Shown: positions 5,864 to 14,110 of the stretch, in pieces
Layout: every line of letters begins with the position of its first letter
Position numbering within the stretch: the stretch's first letter is position 1
From: JAIFWN01 sp049304015
GTDB lineage: Bacteria; Patescibacteriota; Minisyncoccia; Phycocordibacterales; Zambryskibacteraceae
Assembly: GCA_049304015.1 (NCBI GenBank)
Contig: JBAQNS010000005.1
Location: 1 to 20,096, forward strand
DNA: 20,096 bases
Direction: 5' to 3'
Position numbers and translations under genes: made by a program
Notes under the pieces: model-generated
What the model saw: the letters and a program-made list of their open reading frames with translations, nothing else
Databases searched by the model: none
What the model was told of the DNA's origin: nothing

Positions 5864-6634
5864 ATGGAAAAGTCCGAAATTATTGTTTTTGACTTGGATC
5901 AAACTCTCACCGAAAGCAAAGCTTCCCTAGATGAAGAGATGAGTGAACTTTTGTGTGAACTCCTCAAACTAAAAAAAGTGGCTGTTATCTCTGGAGCTTC
6001 GATGGAGCAGTTTCAAAAGCAGTTTTTAGATTATTTAATATGCCCCAGAGAATTACTCAACAATTTGTATTTACTCCCAACAGATGGAGCGGCTTTGTAT
6101 GAATATGTTTTGGAGTGGAAATGTGTTTATAACCACAACCTAAGTAAAGATGAAAAGATTAAAATCTTTGAAGCATTTGAGAGAACCTTTATAGACACAG
6201 GATTTAAAAAGGAACAAGTTTTGTACGGAGAACTCATCGAGGACCGTGGGTCACAGATTACTTTCTCTGGACTGGGTATGAAGGCTCCTATAGTGCTTAA
6301 AGAAAAATGGGATCCAGATCAAAAAAAGCGCCGAATACTCATTGAAAGTCTCCAAAAGAAATTGCCAGAGTATTCTATAAAGATAGGAGGCACAACTTCT
6401 ATAGACATCACTCTAAAGGGGATAGATAAAGCCTATGGCATCCTAGAATTAATGAAGCATTTAAATTATACCAAAGAGCAAGTTTTTTATGTTGGGGATG
6501 CTTTCTATAAGGATGGCAATGATACCTCAATAGAGCGCTTAAACATTGGGTTTAAAGCGGTCGGTGACCCTGGGATAGAAGACACCAAAATACTACTCAG
6601 AACTCTAATCAATAAATTAAAAACGGGTGTATGA
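5864..6634 (+). CDS. HAD-IIB phosphatase/mutase, eukaryotic-type phosphomannomutase-like
   Basis: 256 residues from ATG 5864. Motif I is FDLDQTLTES, with the nucleophile Asp10 and acid Asp12. Motif II is VISGAS (Ser43). Later come QITFSGLGMKAP, IKIGGTTSIDITLKGIDKAYG (motif III Lys189) and motif IV VGDAFYKDGNDTS (Asp212, Asp217, Asp220). This order, including the S-x-D-h block before G-x-D-K, is that of eukaryotic phosphomannomutase and related HAD-IIB enzymes with a type C2 cap. PMM interconverts mannose 1-phosphate and mannose 6-phosphate. Some relatives are sugar phosphatases (sucrose-, mannosylglycerate- or trehalose-phosphate), which sequence alone cannot exclude. The next genes, a PMI-like cupin and GH130-like proteins, favour PMM. 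Confidence 0.8.
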   Translation: MEKSEIIVFDLDQTLTESKASLDEEMSELLCELLKLKKVAVISGASMEQFQKQFLDYLICPRELLNNLYLLPTDGAALYEYVLEWKCVYNHNLSKDEKIKIFEAFERTFIDTGFKKEQVLYGELIEDRGSQITFSGLGMKAPIVLKEKWDPDQKKRRILIESLQKKLPEYSIKIGGTTSIDITLKGIDKAYGILELMKHLNYTKEQVFYVGDAFYKDGNDTSIERLNIGFKAVGDPGIEDTKILLRTLINKLKTGV

Positions 6635-6646
6635 TAATTACATATT

Positions 6647-6997
6647 ATGTCTACAAAATTACCATTTACAGTTGAGAAACCCTGGGGTGAGTTTAGAGAA
6701 TTTACCCTTGATGAGAAAGTTACTGTAAAGCTCATTAAAGTAAATAAAGGTGAGAGTTTGAGTCTTCAAGAACACCACAAACGCAGCGAGTTTTGGAAAA
6801 TATTGAAAGGGACGCCCGAGGTGACAGATGGAGATGTGGTTACCCAAGCAAAAATTGGAGATGAGTTCAGTGTTCCAGCCGGAGTAGCCCACAGGATTTC
6901 TGCTCCTCATGATGAAGTTGAATTCCTCGAGATATCTCATGGAGAATTTGATGAGAACGACATAGAAAGATTAGAAGATAAATATGGCCGCGCCTAA
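6647..6997 (+). CDS. Cupin, mannose-6-phosphate isomerase type II-like
   Basis: 116 residues, a single cupin barrel. EKPWGEFREF at 10-19, then SLSLQEHHKRSEFW at 37-50 (Gln41, His43/His44, Glu48) and FSVPAGVAHRI ending in His82 match the C-terminal isomerase domain of ManC-type bifunctional enzymes, which use this set for the metal. The predicted reaction is mannose 6-phosphate to fructose 6-phosphate. The GDP-mannose pyrophosphorylase half is absent, so it is a stand-alone isomerase. GATAAT (6633-6638) ends eight bases before the ATG. The end overlaps the start of the next gene by 14 bases, indicating translational coupling. Sugar specificity is inferred, not shown. Confidence 0.82.
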   Translation: MSTKLPFTVEKPWGEFREFTLDEKVTVKLIKVNKGESLSLQEHHKRSEFWKILKGTPEVTDGDVVTQAKIGDEFSVPAGVAHRISAPHDEVEFLEISHGEFDENDIERLEDKYGRA

Positions 6998-8117
6998 AAA
7001 GAAAAAAGTTAAAAAGGTTCTAAAGAAAAAAAGAACTTCAAAAAAAGTTCCAAGAAAACCCCGCTCAAAAATCAGTATAAAGAAACGAGTAGTATCCAAG
7101 AAACCCCATCAACTTCAGAGATTTGTGGCCAACCCAATCATCTCTCCAGCCCATCACTCACACTGGCAGTCAAAAGCTACTTTCAATCCAACAGCTATCT
7201 TTGGTGATGGACAAGTACATATTATTTATAGAGCTATAGGAGCAGGAGATGTCTCAGTCTTTGGATATGCGGTGAGCAAAGATGGCTTCACCATAGAAAA
7301 GAGAGGGACAAAGCCCGCTTATATTCAAAGAAACTATCATTTTGAAAGGATAGATAAAGAAAATACTCCAAAGATAAATTATTCGTCTGGTGGTGGGTGG
7401 AACGGAGGAGTAGAAGACCCAAGGCTCACACTCATAGATGATAGGGTTTATATGCTTTACACATCATTTAATGGTTGGAATGCCATAAGGATTGCTCTGA
7501 CTTCAATTAGTTTTAAAGATTTTGTGAACGAGCGGTGGAACTGGAGTCCACACGTCTTCATTTCTCCTCCTGGTGAAATACATAAAAATTGGGTCCTTTT
7601 CCCTGAGAAAATTAATGGCAAATATGCCATTCTCCACGGCATCTCTCCTCATATCCAGATAGAGTATGTGAAAGATTTGAAAGAATTCGATGGGACAAAA
7701 TTTATTCATAGCATTCCACCTTCAGGTAAGGGGCATTCTAAGTCTTGGGACACTTGGCTCCGTGGTGTTGGTCCAGCACCGATTAAAACCAAATATGGAT
7801 GGCTAGTACTCTATCATGCGATGGATATAAAAGACCCGAACAGATACAAATTAGGAGCGATGATACTGGATTTAAATAACCCAAAGAAAGTAGTGGCTAT
7901 ATCCAAACAACCAATCCTCGAACCTGATGAAGTTTATGAGAATGAAGGCTTTAAGGCCGGTGTAGTCTATGCTTGTGGAGCAGTAGTGGTCGATGGGTGG
8001 TTGTTTGTATATTATGGAGGAGCAGATACTGTGGTTTGTGTGGCCACTATAAAATTTGATTCTTTGATAAAGGATATTGTTTCTAACAAACCTATAAAAC
8101 TTAGAACCAAAAAATAA
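6984..8117 (+). CDS. GH130-like beta-mannoside phosphorylase family protein with polybasic N-terminal tail
   Basis: 377 residues. Residues 1-41 hold 21 Lys/Arg (MAAPKKKKVKKVLKKKRTSK onwards), with no hydrophobic segment. From about 48 a five-bladed propeller of GH130 type follows: FNPTAI, HIIYRAIG, YAVSKDGF, the key motif GGVEDPRLT (Glu144-Asp145-Pro-Arg147), FPEKINGKYAILHG, APIKTKYGWLVLYHA, PILEPDEVYE and a terminal VYYGGADT. In GH130 enzymes the Asp of E-D-P-R is generally assigned as proton donor, and the reaction is phosphorolysis of beta-mannosides to mannose 1-phosphate. The start overlaps the cupin gene by 14 bases. No other start in this frame keeps the whole domain plus tail. The precise linkage or acceptor is unknown. 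Confidence 0.88.
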   Translation: MAAPKKKKVKKVLKKKRTSKKVPRKPRSKISIKKRVVSKKPHQLQRFVANPIISPAHHSHWQSKATFNPTAIFGDGQVHIIYRAIGAGDVSVFGYAVSKDGFTIEKRGTKPAYIQRNYHFERIDKENTPKINYSSGGGWNGGVEDPRLTLIDDRVYMLYTSFNGWNAIRIALTSISFKDFVNERWNWSPHVFISPPGEIHKNWVLFPEKINGKYAILHGISPHIQIEYVKDLKEFDGTKFIHSIPPSGKGHSKSWDTWLRGVGPAPIKTKYGWLVLYHAMDIKDPNRYKLGAMILDLNNPKKVVAISKQPILEPDEVYENEGFKAGVVYACGAVVVDGWLFVYYGGADTVVCVATIKFDSLIKDIVSNKPIKLRTKK

Positions 8118-8118
8118 T

Positions 8119-10047
8119 ATGTATATAGTCAAAAGGTCGCATCATAACCCAATCCTTATTCCCTCGAACGAACACGCGTGGGACGGCTTTGCTACTTTCA
8201 ATCCTTCTCCTATAAAAAAAGGTGCCACTACTTATCTACTTTATAGAGCCATCTCAGTGCCAGATGTTTTAAATACTCCGAGCCAAAGATCTATAATCGG
8301 TGTAGCCAAGAGCAAAGATGGTAATTATTTTGATGATCATACTCAATTTATTATCCCTATAGAGGAATGGGAAAAATACGGCTGTGAGGATCCACGAGTA
8401 ACTTATTTTGAGAAGAAGTACTATACCTTCTACACAGCATTATCTAAATATCCATTTGAAGCGAGTGGGATAAAGGTGGCGGTGGCCGTGTCTAAAGATT
8501 TGAAGAAAGTTGATTCAAGGTACTTGGTTACTCCGTTTAATGCGAAGGCTATGACTCTCTTCCCTGAACGTATTGGAGGTAAGGTGACGGCCATCCTTAG
8601 TGCTCATACAGATACACCTCCAGCAAAAATTGTTATTGTCCAAACAAATAAGGTAGAGGATTTGTGGTCAGAAAGTACTTGGAAGGATTTTGAACCAAAT
8701 TTAGAGAGATATGAGATAGATCCAAGGCGTTCACCTTATGATCATGTAGAAATAGGGGCAGCACCTATAAAAACCAAACATGGTTGGTTAATTATTTATT
8801 CGTACATTCAAAATTATTTCCCTAGTCCAGAAAATAAACCAAAAGTTTTCGGCATAGAAGCTATGCTCTTGGATTTAAAGAATCCATACAAAATAATCGG
8901 TCAGACTAGGGGACCACTTTTGATTCCTGAAGAGACATATGAAGTAGTTGGCTTTGTTGGAGAAGTAGTCTTTCCCTCAGGAGCACTTCTTGAGAAGGAT
9001 AATTTGCATATATTCTATGGAGCTGCGGATACTACAGGGTGCAGAGCCACTATCAGTTTGAGTGATTTGTTGGCCACTATGGATCCGTTGTGCAGAGATA
9101 TCTGTGAACCCAAGCGCTACAAAAATAACCCAATTTTAGAGCCAAATAGTAGCCATGCGTGGGAAGCTCAAGCAGTACTTAATCCTGCGGCTATATACCT
9201 CAAAGGAAAGACACATTTGCTCTACAGAGCCATTTCTAATGACAACACCTCGACCATTGGTTATGCCTCGAGTAAAGATGGATTCAACATTGATGATCGT
9301 TTGAAGGGGCCGGTCTATGTCCCTAGAGAGAATTTTGAAATGAAGAAAATTGAGGGCAATAATTCTGGATGTGAGGACCCTCGTCTCACTAAAATTGGAG
9401 ATAGAATTTATATGTTTTATACGGCCTATGATGGCATAGGTCCGCCGAGGGTGGCTGCTTCATCTATTTCAGAAAAGGATTTCCTTAGACAAAATTTTAA
9501 TTGGTCTGTACCAGAACTTATTACTCCTGGTGGAGTTGATGATAAGGATGCCTGTATATTCCCTGAAAAGTTTGGGAAGAAATATCTAGTTCTGCATCGC
9601 ATAGGTACAGATATTTGTGCTGATTATTTGAACTCTCTGGATTTTAAGAAAGACAAGGTCACTAAATGTATTAGAGTATTTGGTCCAAGAGAGAGAGCTT
9701 GGGATAGTGTGAAGGTGGGCATCACCGCTCCTCCAATAAAAACCAAAAAGGGTTGGTTGCTACTCTATCATGCCATTTCCAGAGCACATCATGAATATAG
9801 AGTTGGGGCAGTACTGCTAGATTTGAAAGATCCAACTGTAGTCATCGCACGATTGGCTGACCCAATACTTGAACCTAGAGAGGAGTATGAGAAGCATGGA
9901 TTGGTGAACAATGTTGTCTTTCCTTGTGGAGTTATTTTGAACAAGGGGATTCTTTATATTTATTATGGAGGCGCAGACAAGGTTGTTGGGGTGGCAACGA
10001 TGAAACTAGATACTCTTTTGACTGCACTCACTAGGAAGCTTAAATAG
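8119..10047 (+). CDS. Tandem double-domain GH130-like protein
   Basis: 642 residues, made of two GH130-like propellers in one chain. Domain 1 (about 1-325) has FNPSPI, LLYRAIS, Glu90-Asp91-Pro-Arg93, FPERIGGK, APIKTKHGWLIIYSY and FYGAADT. Domain 2 (about 330-642) has LNPAAI, LLYRAIS, Glu419-Asp420-Pro-Arg422, FPEKFGKKYLVLHR, PPIKTKKGWLLLYHA and YYGGADK. Both keep E-D-P-R, so both may be active. Domain 1 departs at the third block (SY in place of HA). Known GH130 proteins usually have one domain of about 300-390 residues. The gene follows its neighbour by one base (TAATATG) with no Shine-Dalgarno site and ends two bases before a hairpin shared with convergent dnaE. Confidence 0.88.
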   Translation: MYIVKRSHHNPILIPSNEHAWDGFATFNPSPIKKGATTYLLYRAISVPDVLNTPSQRSIIGVAKSKDGNYFDDHTQFIIPIEEWEKYGCEDPRVTYFEKKYYTFYTALSKYPFEASGIKVAVAVSKDLKKVDSRYLVTPFNAKAMTLFPERIGGKVTAILSAHTDTPPAKIVIVQTNKVEDLWSESTWKDFEPNLERYEIDPRRSPYDHVEIGAAPIKTKHGWLIIYSYIQNYFPSPENKPKVFGIEAMLLDLKNPYKIIGQTRGPLLIPEETYEVVGFVGEVVFPSGALLEKDNLHIFYGAADTTGCRATISLSDLLATMDPLCRDICEPKRYKNNPILEPNSSHAWEAQAVLNPAAIYLKGKTHLLYRAISNDNTSTIGYASSKDGFNIDDRLKGPVYVPRENFEMKKIEGNNSGCEDPRLTKIGDRIYMFYTAYDGIGPPRVAASSISEKDFLRQNFNWSVPELITPGGVDDKDACIFPEKFGKKYLVLHRIGTDICADYLNSLDFKKDKVTKCIRVFGPRERAWDSVKVGITAPPIKTKKGWLLLYHAISRAHHEYRVGAVLLDLKDPTVVIARLADPILEPREEYEKHGLVNNVVFPCGVILNKGILYIYYGGADKVVGVATMKLDTLLTALTRKLK

Positions 10048-10048
10048 T

Positions 10049-10069
10049 GAGTAACATTCGATGTTGCTC
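10049..10069 (+). repeat. Inverted repeat between convergent genes, copy 1 of a two-member family
   Basis: GAGTAACAT and ATGTTGCTC flank the loop TCG (one G-U pair as RNA). It fills the gap between the GH130 gene and convergent dnaE and may end both transcripts, although no T-run follows on either strand. It is the reverse complement of the element at 15727-15747 apart from one base. Confidence 0.75.
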
Positions 10070-10072
10070 AAA

Positions 10073-13000
10073 TTATAAACTTTTTATCTTGTCAGCAATG
10101 AGACTGGTTTCGCCGTTGCGTTTAGAGATTTTGCCTTTAATAGCAATGCAGTTATCTGGGACAAGGAAAACCTTAAATTCTTCAAAGGCAGAGGGGAAAA
10201 CAACTACATCTAATTCTCCAGTAAGGTCCTCTAAACCTAAAAAGGTCATACGCTCATTTTTCTTCGTAGTGACCTCACGCAGACTAGTGATGAGTCCAGC
10301 CACAACACAAACATCACCTTCTCTTAGTTCATGAAGTTTAGATATTGGTCGTTCTAATTTATCTAATTTTTCTTTGTAAGCTTCCAGTGGATGACCAGAG
10401 ATATATAATCCGAGGAGCTCCTTCTCCCATAAAAGCTTGTCTTTCTGTGTTGCCTTTTCTGCCTCTGTCAGTTTGAGGGTGGGGAGAGTGGTAGTGTCAG
10501 ACATTGAACCAAAGAGAGAATCTTGATTCTCTGGGGCACTCATCCTCTCTTTATGAAACTCTAGCAATCTCTCTATGTTGGCAAAGAGTATTCCTCGATC
10601 CCCAAACTCATCCATCGCTCCGGATTTAATGAGTGCTTCCAAAGATTTCTTGTTTAAATTTTTATCTTTCACTCTGTCTAGAAAATCCACAAGAGAGACA
10701 AATGAACCCCCTCGTTTTCTTTCAGCAATTATGGCTGTAGATATCCCTTGACCAAAGTTTTTTATTGTAGTCAATCCAAAGCGAATTTTATATTTCTCGT
10801 GTTTGTCAGCTCTTGGAGGAACAGTGAATTGAGAAAAGCTTTCGTTCACAGAAGGAGGTAAAACTTCAATACCCATGCGTTTACATTCAGAAACCATAAT
10901 GCCTATAGTCTCTACATCTCCAGATTCTGCAGTAAGCACAGCAGACATATATATCTCTGGATAATTAGCCTTTAGATAGGCGGTTATATAAGCGATATGT
11001 CCATAGCTCGCTGCGTGAGCTTTGTTGAAACCGTAGCCTTGGAAGGGGACAAACAAATCCCAAAGTTTTTCTGCATCTGCTTGAGTCATCTTCCCAAACT
11101 TCTGACAGCCATCTACAAACATAATATGCTGTTTCTTCATTTCTTCAGGAATCTTTTTACCCACAGCCTTGCGGAATTTATCGACTTCTCCCCAAGTGTA
11201 GCCAGCTACCTTTATAGCAGTCATAAGGAGGTCGTCTTGATACACGAGTACTCCATAAGTGGTGTCCAAGAACTCTTTCATGGCTGGATGCATATAGGTC
11301 ACAGGTTTCTTACCATGTTTTCGGGCGATGTATTCGTTGATGTTATCCATCGGCCCAGGACGATAGAGTGCCACCATCACATTAATGTCGTGGATTGTGT
11401 TTGGTTTTAGTTCAATCAGAGATTTAGTCATCCCATCGCCGTTGAGTTGAAAGGTTCCTTCTGTTTCTCCGCGAGCAAGCATGGAGAAAGTCTTCTTATC
11501 ATCAACAGGAATTTCTTCTATATCAATTTCTTCACCTTCAATTTTTTTAATACGGGCAATACAGTCAGCAATAATGGAAAGATTCCTAATACCCAAAAAA
11601 TCAAATTTAAGAAGTCCGGCTTCTTCAATACTATACATATCGTATTGAGTGATAATTTTGTTGTCCCCCTTGGTGTCGTATTGGAGTGGGGTGTAATCAG
11701 TCAAAGGTCCTGGAGCGATAACTACTCCAGCAGCATGAACAGAAATGTGTCGAGCATTGCCTTCAATGGCTTTGGCCATATCCATAACCTTTTTGGAATC
11801 AGCATCAGATTCATATAACTTTTTCAGATCGGGGTTTTCCTTTAGAGCCCGGTCAATGGTCATGGGGAAGCCTTGTGCCCCCATAGGGATAAGTTTGGCT
11901 ATAGTGTCACCAACTGCATAAGGGAAGCCTTGAGCCCTAGCTACATCCCTTACAGCCCCTCTCGCCATCATGGTCCCAAATGTACCAATCTGAGCTACAT
12001 GATCTGCACCGTATTTCTGTCTTGCATATTCAATCACTTCATCGCGCCTATCATCTGCGAAGTCCATATCTATATCAGGAGCAGATGGTCTGTCAGGATT
12101 GAGGAATCTTTCGAAAGGAAGATTGTACTCAAGAGGGTTAATGTTCGTAATACCAGAAAGGTAAGTGACCATCGAACCAGCCACCGAACCTCTGATGTTT
12201 GTTAGGATGCCGTTATCATGAGCAAATCTAAGCAGGTCGGATACCACGAGGAAATACTTTGGGTAACCTTTGTCCCTAATAATTTTAAGTTCATATTCTA
12301 CTCTATCTTCAATCTCTTTGGTTTTTGTTAAACCTCTTCTAATCAAACCATCTTCAACAATCTTCCTTAGAGCTTCATCCGGTGTCAGTCCGCTGGGTAT
12401 ATCTATATCAGGAAAAACCCAGGAACCAAGCTTGAGTTCAAGGTTGCACCTCTCTGTTATTTTTTGTGTATTTAAAATTGCTTCTGGAGTATTTTTAAAT
12501 CTCCTCACAGCTTCTTCCTGGGATATAAAAGAAAAATCCTCGTCTTCATCATTAAAACTAGTGTCGCCTCCAAAAGACATGTTGCCTTGGATTTTAAGAA
12601 GCATTTCCTTGGCTTCTCTATCCTCTGGTTCAAGATAATAAACATCATGGGCAGCCACAATATTTGTTTTTGTTTTACTTGCCAGAGTTATAAGTTCTTG
12701 CATTCTTTCCTCATGTCCATTGATCTCAGGATGGTGCGTTATCTCTAGATAAAAATTATTCTCTCCACAAATTTTCTTGTACCAATTGAGAACTTCCTCA
12801 GCTTTATCTGTGTCGTCGTGTTTGAGGATTTTGATAACTTCACCTGAGAAACTAGGCATTATAAAGATTAAACCTTCATGGTATTTCTCTATAATTTCTC
12901 GATCAATACGGGGTTTATAATAAAATCCTTCGAGATATGAAGCAGTCACAAGTTTAAGAAGATTCTTATAGCCAAGTTCATTCTCCACTAAAATGACCAT

Positions 13001-13264
13001 GCGAAAACGACTATTGTCTATACGAGCCTCTCTATCTAATCTAGTCCTCGAAGCTACATATGCATCTACACCAATAATGGGTTTTATTCCTTCGTCTTTG
13101 CATTCTTTATAAAATTCTATTGCTCCATAGAGGTTACCTGAGTCAGTCAGGGCCAAAGATTCCATTTTGAGCTTTTTTGCCTTTTTTATAAGGTCTGGGA
13201 TTTTTGGCAGGGCTTCCAGCAGGGAATAGTGACTGTGTGTATGGAGGTGGGTGAATCGGATCAT
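10073..13264 (-). CDS. dnaE: DNA polymerase III alpha subunit
   Basis: 1063 residues, the replicative polymerase. The N-terminal PHP domain (about 1-205) opens with THLHTHSHYSLL. The palm holds NIRGSVAGS (about 356-364) and the catalytic PDIDMDFAD, with Asp399 and Asp401. The thumb and fingers follow, with GTFQLNGDGM, VALYRPGPMD and GYGFNKAHAASYG. A helix-hairpin-helix region and a C-terminal OB fold (VVAGLITSLREV through about 1050) complete the DnaE1 order. The usual PHP motif TDHGN reads TDSGN (Ser at about 42), and the later block reads AAHDVYYLEPED. The metal site, and therefore any PHP exonuclease activity, may be altered. A -10-like TATACT ends seven bases before the ATG. The gene diverges from 13306-14698. 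Confidence 0.97.
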   Translation of the reverse strand: MIRFTHLHTHSHYSLLEALPKIPDLIKKAKKLKMESLALTDSGNLYGAIEFYKECKDEGIKPIIGVDAYVASRTRLDREARIDNSRFRMVILVENELGYKNLLKLVTASYLEGFYYKPRIDREIIEKYHEGLIFIMPSFSGEVIKILKHDDTDKAEEVLNWYKKICGENNFYLEITHHPEINGHEERMQELITLASKTKTNIVAAHDVYYLEPEDREAKEMLLKIQGNMSFGGDTSFNDEDEDFSFISQEEAVRRFKNTPEAILNTQKITERCNLELKLGSWVFPDIDIPSGLTPDEALRKIVEDGLIRRGLTKTKEIEDRVEYELKIIRDKGYPKYFLVVSDLLRFAHDNGILTNIRGSVAGSMVTYLSGITNINPLEYNLPFERFLNPDRPSAPDIDMDFADDRRDEVIEYARQKYGADHVAQIGTFGTMMARGAVRDVARAQGFPYAVGDTIAKLIPMGAQGFPMTIDRALKENPDLKKLYESDADSKKVMDMAKAIEGNARHISVHAAGVVIAPGPLTDYTPLQYDTKGDNKIITQYDMYSIEEAGLLKFDFLGIRNLSIIADCIARIKKIEGEEIDIEEIPVDDKKTFSMLARGETEGTFQLNGDGMTKSLIELKPNTIHDINVMVALYRPGPMDNINEYIARKHGKKPVTYMHPAMKEFLDTTYGVLVYQDDLLMTAIKVAGYTWGEVDKFRKAVGKKIPEEMKKQHIMFVDGCQKFGKMTQADAEKLWDLFVPFQGYGFNKAHAASYGHIAYITAYLKANYPEIYMSAVLTAESGDVETIGIMVSECKRMGIEVLPPSVNESFSQFTVPPRADKHEKYKIRFGLTTIKNFGQGISTAIIAERKRGGSFVSLVDFLDRVKDKNLNKKSLEALIKSGAMDEFGDRGILFANIERLLEFHKERMSAPENQDSLFGSMSDTTTLPTLKLTEAEKATQKDKLLWEKELLGLYISGHPLEAYKEKLDKLERPISKLHELREGDVCVVAGLITSLREVTTKKNERMTFLGLEDLTGELDVVVFPSAFEEFKVFLVPDNCIAIKGKISKRNGETSLIADKIKSL

Positions 13265-13271
13265 AACCTAT

Positions 13272-13298
13272 AGTATAATACAGACAAGTAATTAAAAT
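13272..13298 (+). promoter_or_regulatory. Overlapping divergent -10 elements between dnaE and the pseudopilin operon
   Basis: On the minus strand TATACT (13277-13272) ends seven bases before the dnaE ATG. On the plus strand TATAAT is at 13274-13279, and a second -10-like TAAAAT at 13293-13298 ends seven bases before ATG 13306. The two strands share bases, so polymerase binding in one direction should exclude the other. Confidence 0.5.
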
Positions 13299-13305
13299 AT
13301 TTTTT

Positions 13306-13572
13306 ATGGATAATGTTCAATTTGATGAAGAAGACGTCAATAAGCAGTTGTTTAAAAGAAACCAAGCTTCTAGGGGTTTAATTGGTTTGACTATGAAAAC
13401 TGGTTTGGCTAAGAATGAAGCTCAAGCAAATATTGTGCTTGTTGTTGTTTCTGTTTTGTGTCTTATTGGTATAGTTTTCGTGATTATGATGAACAGATCA
13501 TCAATAAGTAAAGAAGCAGCAAAAGCATTAAAAACTCCAGAGCAGATTAAAGTTATGATGAATTTAAAATAA
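13306..13572 (+). CDS. Small single-pass membrane protein next to pseudopilin
   Basis: 88 residues: a charged N-terminal part (1-41, with MDNVQFDEEDVNKQLFKRN), one hydrophobic helix (about 42-62, ANIVLVVVSVLCLIGIVFVI) and a short C-terminal tail with TPEQIKVMMNL. I do not recognise the family. It is joined to the downstream pseudopilin gene by a TAATATG junction, which suggests co-translation and a possible helper role in the type IV pilus or pseudopilus machine. The operon is divergent from dnaE. Confidence 0.75.
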   Translation: MDNVQFDEEDVNKQLFKRNQASRGLIGLTMKTGLAKNEAQANIVLVVVSVLCLIGIVFVIMMNRSSISKEAAKALKTPEQIKVMMNLK

Positions 13573-13573
13573 T

Positions 13574-14107
13574 ATGAATTATTCAAAAAAACAGGACAAG
13601 GGTTTCACTTTAGTAGAACTTATGACAGTTATTGCAATTATTGGCTTACTCTCGACTGTTGTTTTATCCAGTGTAAATAGTGCAAAGATAAAAGCCAATA
13701 ATGCCAAGATTAAAATGAATGCCAAACAAATTGCTAACGCTATATATTTGGCCAGAGATCCTGTGACTGGTGCATGGCCTGGAAATGGTACGTGGCAATG
13801 CTTAAAGGCAAGTGGTACTTGCTGGAAGGGGGATCTTTCTGCTGACACGAGTGCAAATAATGTAGTGAGTAAAATCTCTGTTTACATGCCCAATATCCCT
13901 TTAATCCCAAATAACCTTTTTCCTTCTACTACTTATGCATATGATTCGTATGTATATATACCAAATTGGTCAGGTTTCCCACCTAAAATAGGGGCATATT
14001 TGTTGTGGGCACAAACATTGCCAATAACAAGCAAAGAATGCAATGGCACAATTGATTCTAGTATAGAAACAGGCAACTATTATTGCTACGAATTTTTGGG
14101 GAGTTAG
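13574..14107 (+). CDS. Type IV pilin / type II secretion pseudopilin
   Basis: 177 residues. The class III leader MNYSKKQDKG is cut by prepilin peptidase before Phe11 of GFTLVELMTVIAIIGLLSTVV; Glu15 is the conserved +5 Glu. The hydrophobic helix is followed by a helical stalk (KIKANNAKIKMNAKQIANAI) and a globular C-terminal domain of about 120 residues. That domain has two Cys pairs: one near residues 76 and 83 (WQCLKASGTCW) and one near 156 and 172. It probably forms part of a surface pilus used for attachment or DNA uptake, as is common in CPR cells. No other pilus genes are in the window. Identification of the leader is secure; major versus minor pilin is not resolved. Confidence 0.92.
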   Translation: MNYSKKQDKGFTLVELMTVIAIIGLLSTVVLSSVNSAKIKANNAKIKMNAKQIANAIYLARDPVTGAWPGNGTWQCLKASGTCWKGDLSADTSANNVVSKISVYMPNIPLIPNNLFPSTTYAYDSYVYIPNWSGFPPKIGAYLLWAQTLPITSKECNGTIDSSIETGNYYCYEFLGS

Positions 14108-14110
14108 TGT

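Noticed and set aside
6984..7109. Idea that the polybasic tail is only untranslated spacer before a GTG at about 7126
   Set aside because: The frame is open throughout, biased to Lys codons, and begins with an ATG overlapping the cupin gene, as expected for coupling; kept as real but flagged for checking.
10047..12638. Plus-strand ORFs inside dnaE (for example 10047-10334, 10997-11410, 12270-12638)
   Set aside because: They are antisense to a continuous, well-conserved dnaE and show no recognisable domain or start signals.
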